Shown here: in pieces, positions 24,001 through 25,156 of the stretch | Layout: every line of letters starts with the position of its first letter | Numbering within the stretch: position 1 is the stretch's first letter | IMG/VR virus record: IMGVR_UViG_3300008448_000579 | Location: 1 to 25,156 of that record | Origin: a virus | DNA length: 25,156 nucleotides | Reading direction: 5' to 3' (one strand) | The notes under the pieces: model-generated | Told to the model about the DNA's origin: nothing | Database searches by the model: none | The model's input: the letters and a program-made list of their open reading frames with translations, nothing else | Translations under genes and position numbers: made by a program

Positions 24001-25156
24001 TACCAAGAAGAGATAAGTTAATATTGAATGCGAAGGGAAACTTTGAAGTTATTTACGGTACTCCTTCTCTAAAACCAACATATCCGCCAGATAAACCACA
24101 ATCCATGACTCTCTATTTGTTGGATAAAGCAGATTATGTGTTCGGAACATCTGATATTAAATTTAAGATGATCGACAACAAGCGTTATACAATGAGAGAT
24201 ATTGGTAAAATTGATAATAGAGTACAGAAATTAGAATATTATACATCTCTATCTTTATTAGAAAAATCAGCAGAAGATCTTCTTGTTCTTGATGCAAATG
24301 GTAATAATCGTTTTAAGAGCGGTATACTTGTAGATACTTTTAATGGTCACAAAATAGGTGATGTGGCGCATCAAGATTATAATATAGCAATGGATTTCTC
24401 CGAAGGATATGCTAGATCTCCGTTTAAAACAAATACATCTAAACTTGTTGTGAATTCTGCTACAGGATTAAGTACTACTTTTAAAAAGGTAGGGGACAAT
24501 GGAATAGATTCCGAGACCGATAGAGAAGATTACAGAGATAATATCTTTATGTTTCCTTACACAAGAGAAGTTTTTGTTGCTCAGCCTTTGGCAACAAGAT
24601 CAATAAGTGTACAACCACATGAAGTCACCACATTCGAAGGTATAGGAAATATTTTCCCACCAATGAGTAATTGGGTGGACAGAGAAACTAGACCTGCTGT
24701 AAGAGTTAATTTGGCAGGAGAAAATGATGCATGGGAAATGATGGTCGCATCGTTTAATAATAACAATCTTGCACCATTTGGTACTCAATGGAACGAATGG
24801 CAAACTCTTTCTTCTACAGGAATTTCTAGTTCTACTGAAAGCAGAGTCATCGGAAGAGATGTTATTGCGAGTGGAAACAGAAACAGAGGTGAATTACCAA
24901 GAGGAAGACCTGATCGTGAGTTTGGTAGTAGAAGCAGATGGTTGTGGAGAGATACTGCTGTAACTACTCTTCACACTACCACAATAGAAGAAGAATTGTT
25001 GCAAGAAAGAACTGGCTTTATCAACACACTATCCACTAATACCTCAGATGTTTCACTTGGTAATAGAATAGTGGATGTGTCTATACAGCCATTTATGAGA
25101 GAGGCTGTTCTCCGTATCTGGGGAACTGGAATGAAACCAAATTCTAAAATGTATGT
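21084..25156 (+). CDS. Very long baseplate/tail fibre-associated structural protein (3' end outside window)
   Basis: From the ATG at 21084 (RBS TTAGGAAA 6 nt upstream) the frame stays open to the last base, 1357 codons, with no stop. The N-terminal 1000 residues are Ser/Thr/Asn-rich beta-type sequence. Around residue 1020-1070 stands the strongly conserved block DKADYVFGTSDIKFKMIDNK, RYTMRDIGKIDNRVQKLEYY, TSLSLLEKSAEDL, with GILVDTFNGHKIGDV after it. Further on come PAVRVNLAGENDAWE, FGTQWNEWQ and, at the window edge, RIVDVSIQPFMRE with GTGMKPNSKMY. All of these recur in the giant structural proteins of T4-like cyanophages. In those phages the blocks often belong to the DUF4815-type protein, so this gene and the previous one may be two parts of, or paralogues of, one ancestral protein. 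The precise role is unknown; an outer baseplate or fibre connection is likely from gene order. Confidence 0.75.
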   Translation, partial: MAFNSTIYNGTNPTACNNRESPFNYVAGQTSGISYKKRLTSDVKSRVVKASFLQLSQQDFTQAYDPRLNKTSYPDGVGFVDGYFTNSVYTVKQLNKNGIVTGIGQSLRWVPSNGVDDEASLFIGVTSTPIGFKSPYTGTTYTAQNALDSGVIFFQGNGSNNSTAWGSSIKSVQTVTNVWEFQLSTDEEHVGGEISATGTLTPIRIYQSNGTTFVADGYIFRLESSSGQPIITAQLFSATSIIDAGYIIKSEQLIDGVPCFEYIINTAVKLSTDSTFKRIEFNDRNQSKAAFNNSASTATQRDVYQWRWDSLNGNNAAQSLGVFYAWVGNQKALYIKQCDDNNPFAVKYGPVYQTGDIVWGNEGFSTNTNFTERSGRFVNIKHSETNDYSSTKNFIEGELLIQTLSRDVSYNPQYNFIPGEKVFQIQQPNTNGDPDSSVDYQYSSATVISWTYPDLTNPSDTTPMILVAKIDQYGPDQPGAYSSTSSPFAELNEFKVGDVTEVSDYAFDGKIVPYRVLTGGTASINAWPYETNGPNVYFTDNKESRTIKSATPINSTIGTTRIRAVTPYGSIEEGETGPLYKFFIFDTELIEEESSFKNVSGIIYKQDNLKKKIATVAPFSGKKRVLETFNNSNQTIERYDTVIFEPGKDKNIFSLPTGSVFENVILDDNLSIEIQKIYTTKFDSSSTTVTIQPNSGSSQISNLTFLTADANINWFVVNTFTGEKYTLILGGVPEEGQISYAVTSGNLVLTRSTSNTEEQITVFAKMDATFSVTTIKTKKLFSNTETIQGLTLETTGKHKGKYTAQLQGVNGLFADLKSIYVSSAIGASKLDSYFKIDVGITDQKIIKPKLVLNSGYSNPDGTLKGEIFSSPENNISPDGVSLEVSYEYYGYVQGSDTPGICTRESFLNNSNQIESISNIPFYISPNDGLIYHESSIIDFRPNSLQSSNDFNLGNTKIIPHPDWSDSIGVSYYLPRRDKLILNAKGNFEVIYGTPSLKPTYPPDKPQSMTLYLLDKADYVFGTSDIKFKMIDNKRYTMRDIGKIDNRVQKLEYYTSLSLLEKSAEDLLVLDANGNNRFKSGILVDTFNGHKIGDVAHQDYNIAMDFSEGYARSPFKTNTSKLVVNSATGLSTTFKKVGDNGIDSETDREDYRDNIFMFPYTREVFVAQPLATRSISVQPHEVTTFEGIGNIFPPMSNWVDRETRPAVRVNLAGENDAWEMMVASFNNNNLAPFGTQWNEWQTLSSTGISSSTESRVIGRDVIASGNRNRGELPRGRPDREFGSRSRWLWRDTAVTTLHTTTIEEELLQERTGFINTLSTNTSDVSLGNRIVDVSIQPFMREAVLRIWGTGMKPNSKMY

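Overview
The window is part of the genome of a T4-superfamily contractile-tailed phage (myovirus). The evidence is a run of recognisable T4-type virion genes: the end of the single-stranded DNA-binding protein gp32, head completion gp4, tail-tube/baseplate proteins gp48 and gp53, hub gp27, a divided gp5, and wedge proteins gp25, gp6 and gp8. The DNA is AT-rich by eye, with heavy use of AGA and ATA codons. The long gp8-like and DUF4815-type structural proteins resemble those of marine T4-like phages (cyanophages and relatives) more than those of T4. The host cannot be read from the sequence. No tRNA, rRNA, CRISPR array or insertion sequence was seen.

Layout. Positions 1-565 (+) hold the 3' end of gene 32, followed by a strong hairpin terminator (585-618). 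Converging on it from the right is a minus-strand operon read 5992 to 619. It encodes gp4, a gp2-like candidate, a gp19/gp54-family tube protein, a gp26-type tail assembly chaperone with a probable -1 frameshift extension, and a 963-residue tape-measure-like protein. Three of these junctions are ATGA overlaps or very tight. From 6019 rightward, divergent from gp4 across only 26 bp, runs a plus-strand baseplate operon: gp48, gp53, gp27, gp5 OB-fold half, gp5 needle half, gp25, gp6, a gp7-position wedge protein, a long gp8-like wedge protein, a DUF4815-type protein, and a very long peripheral protein that runs off the right edge.

How the genes work together. The minus-strand set builds the inner tail: tape measure, its chaperones and a tube-type protein, plus head-finishing functions. 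The plus-strand set builds the hub (gp27, gp5), the cap that starts tube growth (gp48), the wedges (gp53, gp25, gp6, gp7-like, gp8-like) and the outer baseplate or fibre attachment proteins. gp32 serves replication and recombination.

Most notable points: (i) a T TTT TTC slippery heptamer at the very end of the gp26-type gene, with an open -1 frame leading to the tape measure gene, matching the lambda G/GT arrangement; (ii) the gp5 OB-fold and needle parts are two genes in the same frame separated by a single TAA, with no lysozyme domain visible; (iii) a 24-glycine tract in the needle protein; (iv) a 115-nt uninterrupted purine/pyrimidine tract encoding an R/E/K helix in the tape measure; (v) T4-late-promoter-like boxes exactly 6 nt upstream of two start codons that lack a Shine-Dalgarno.
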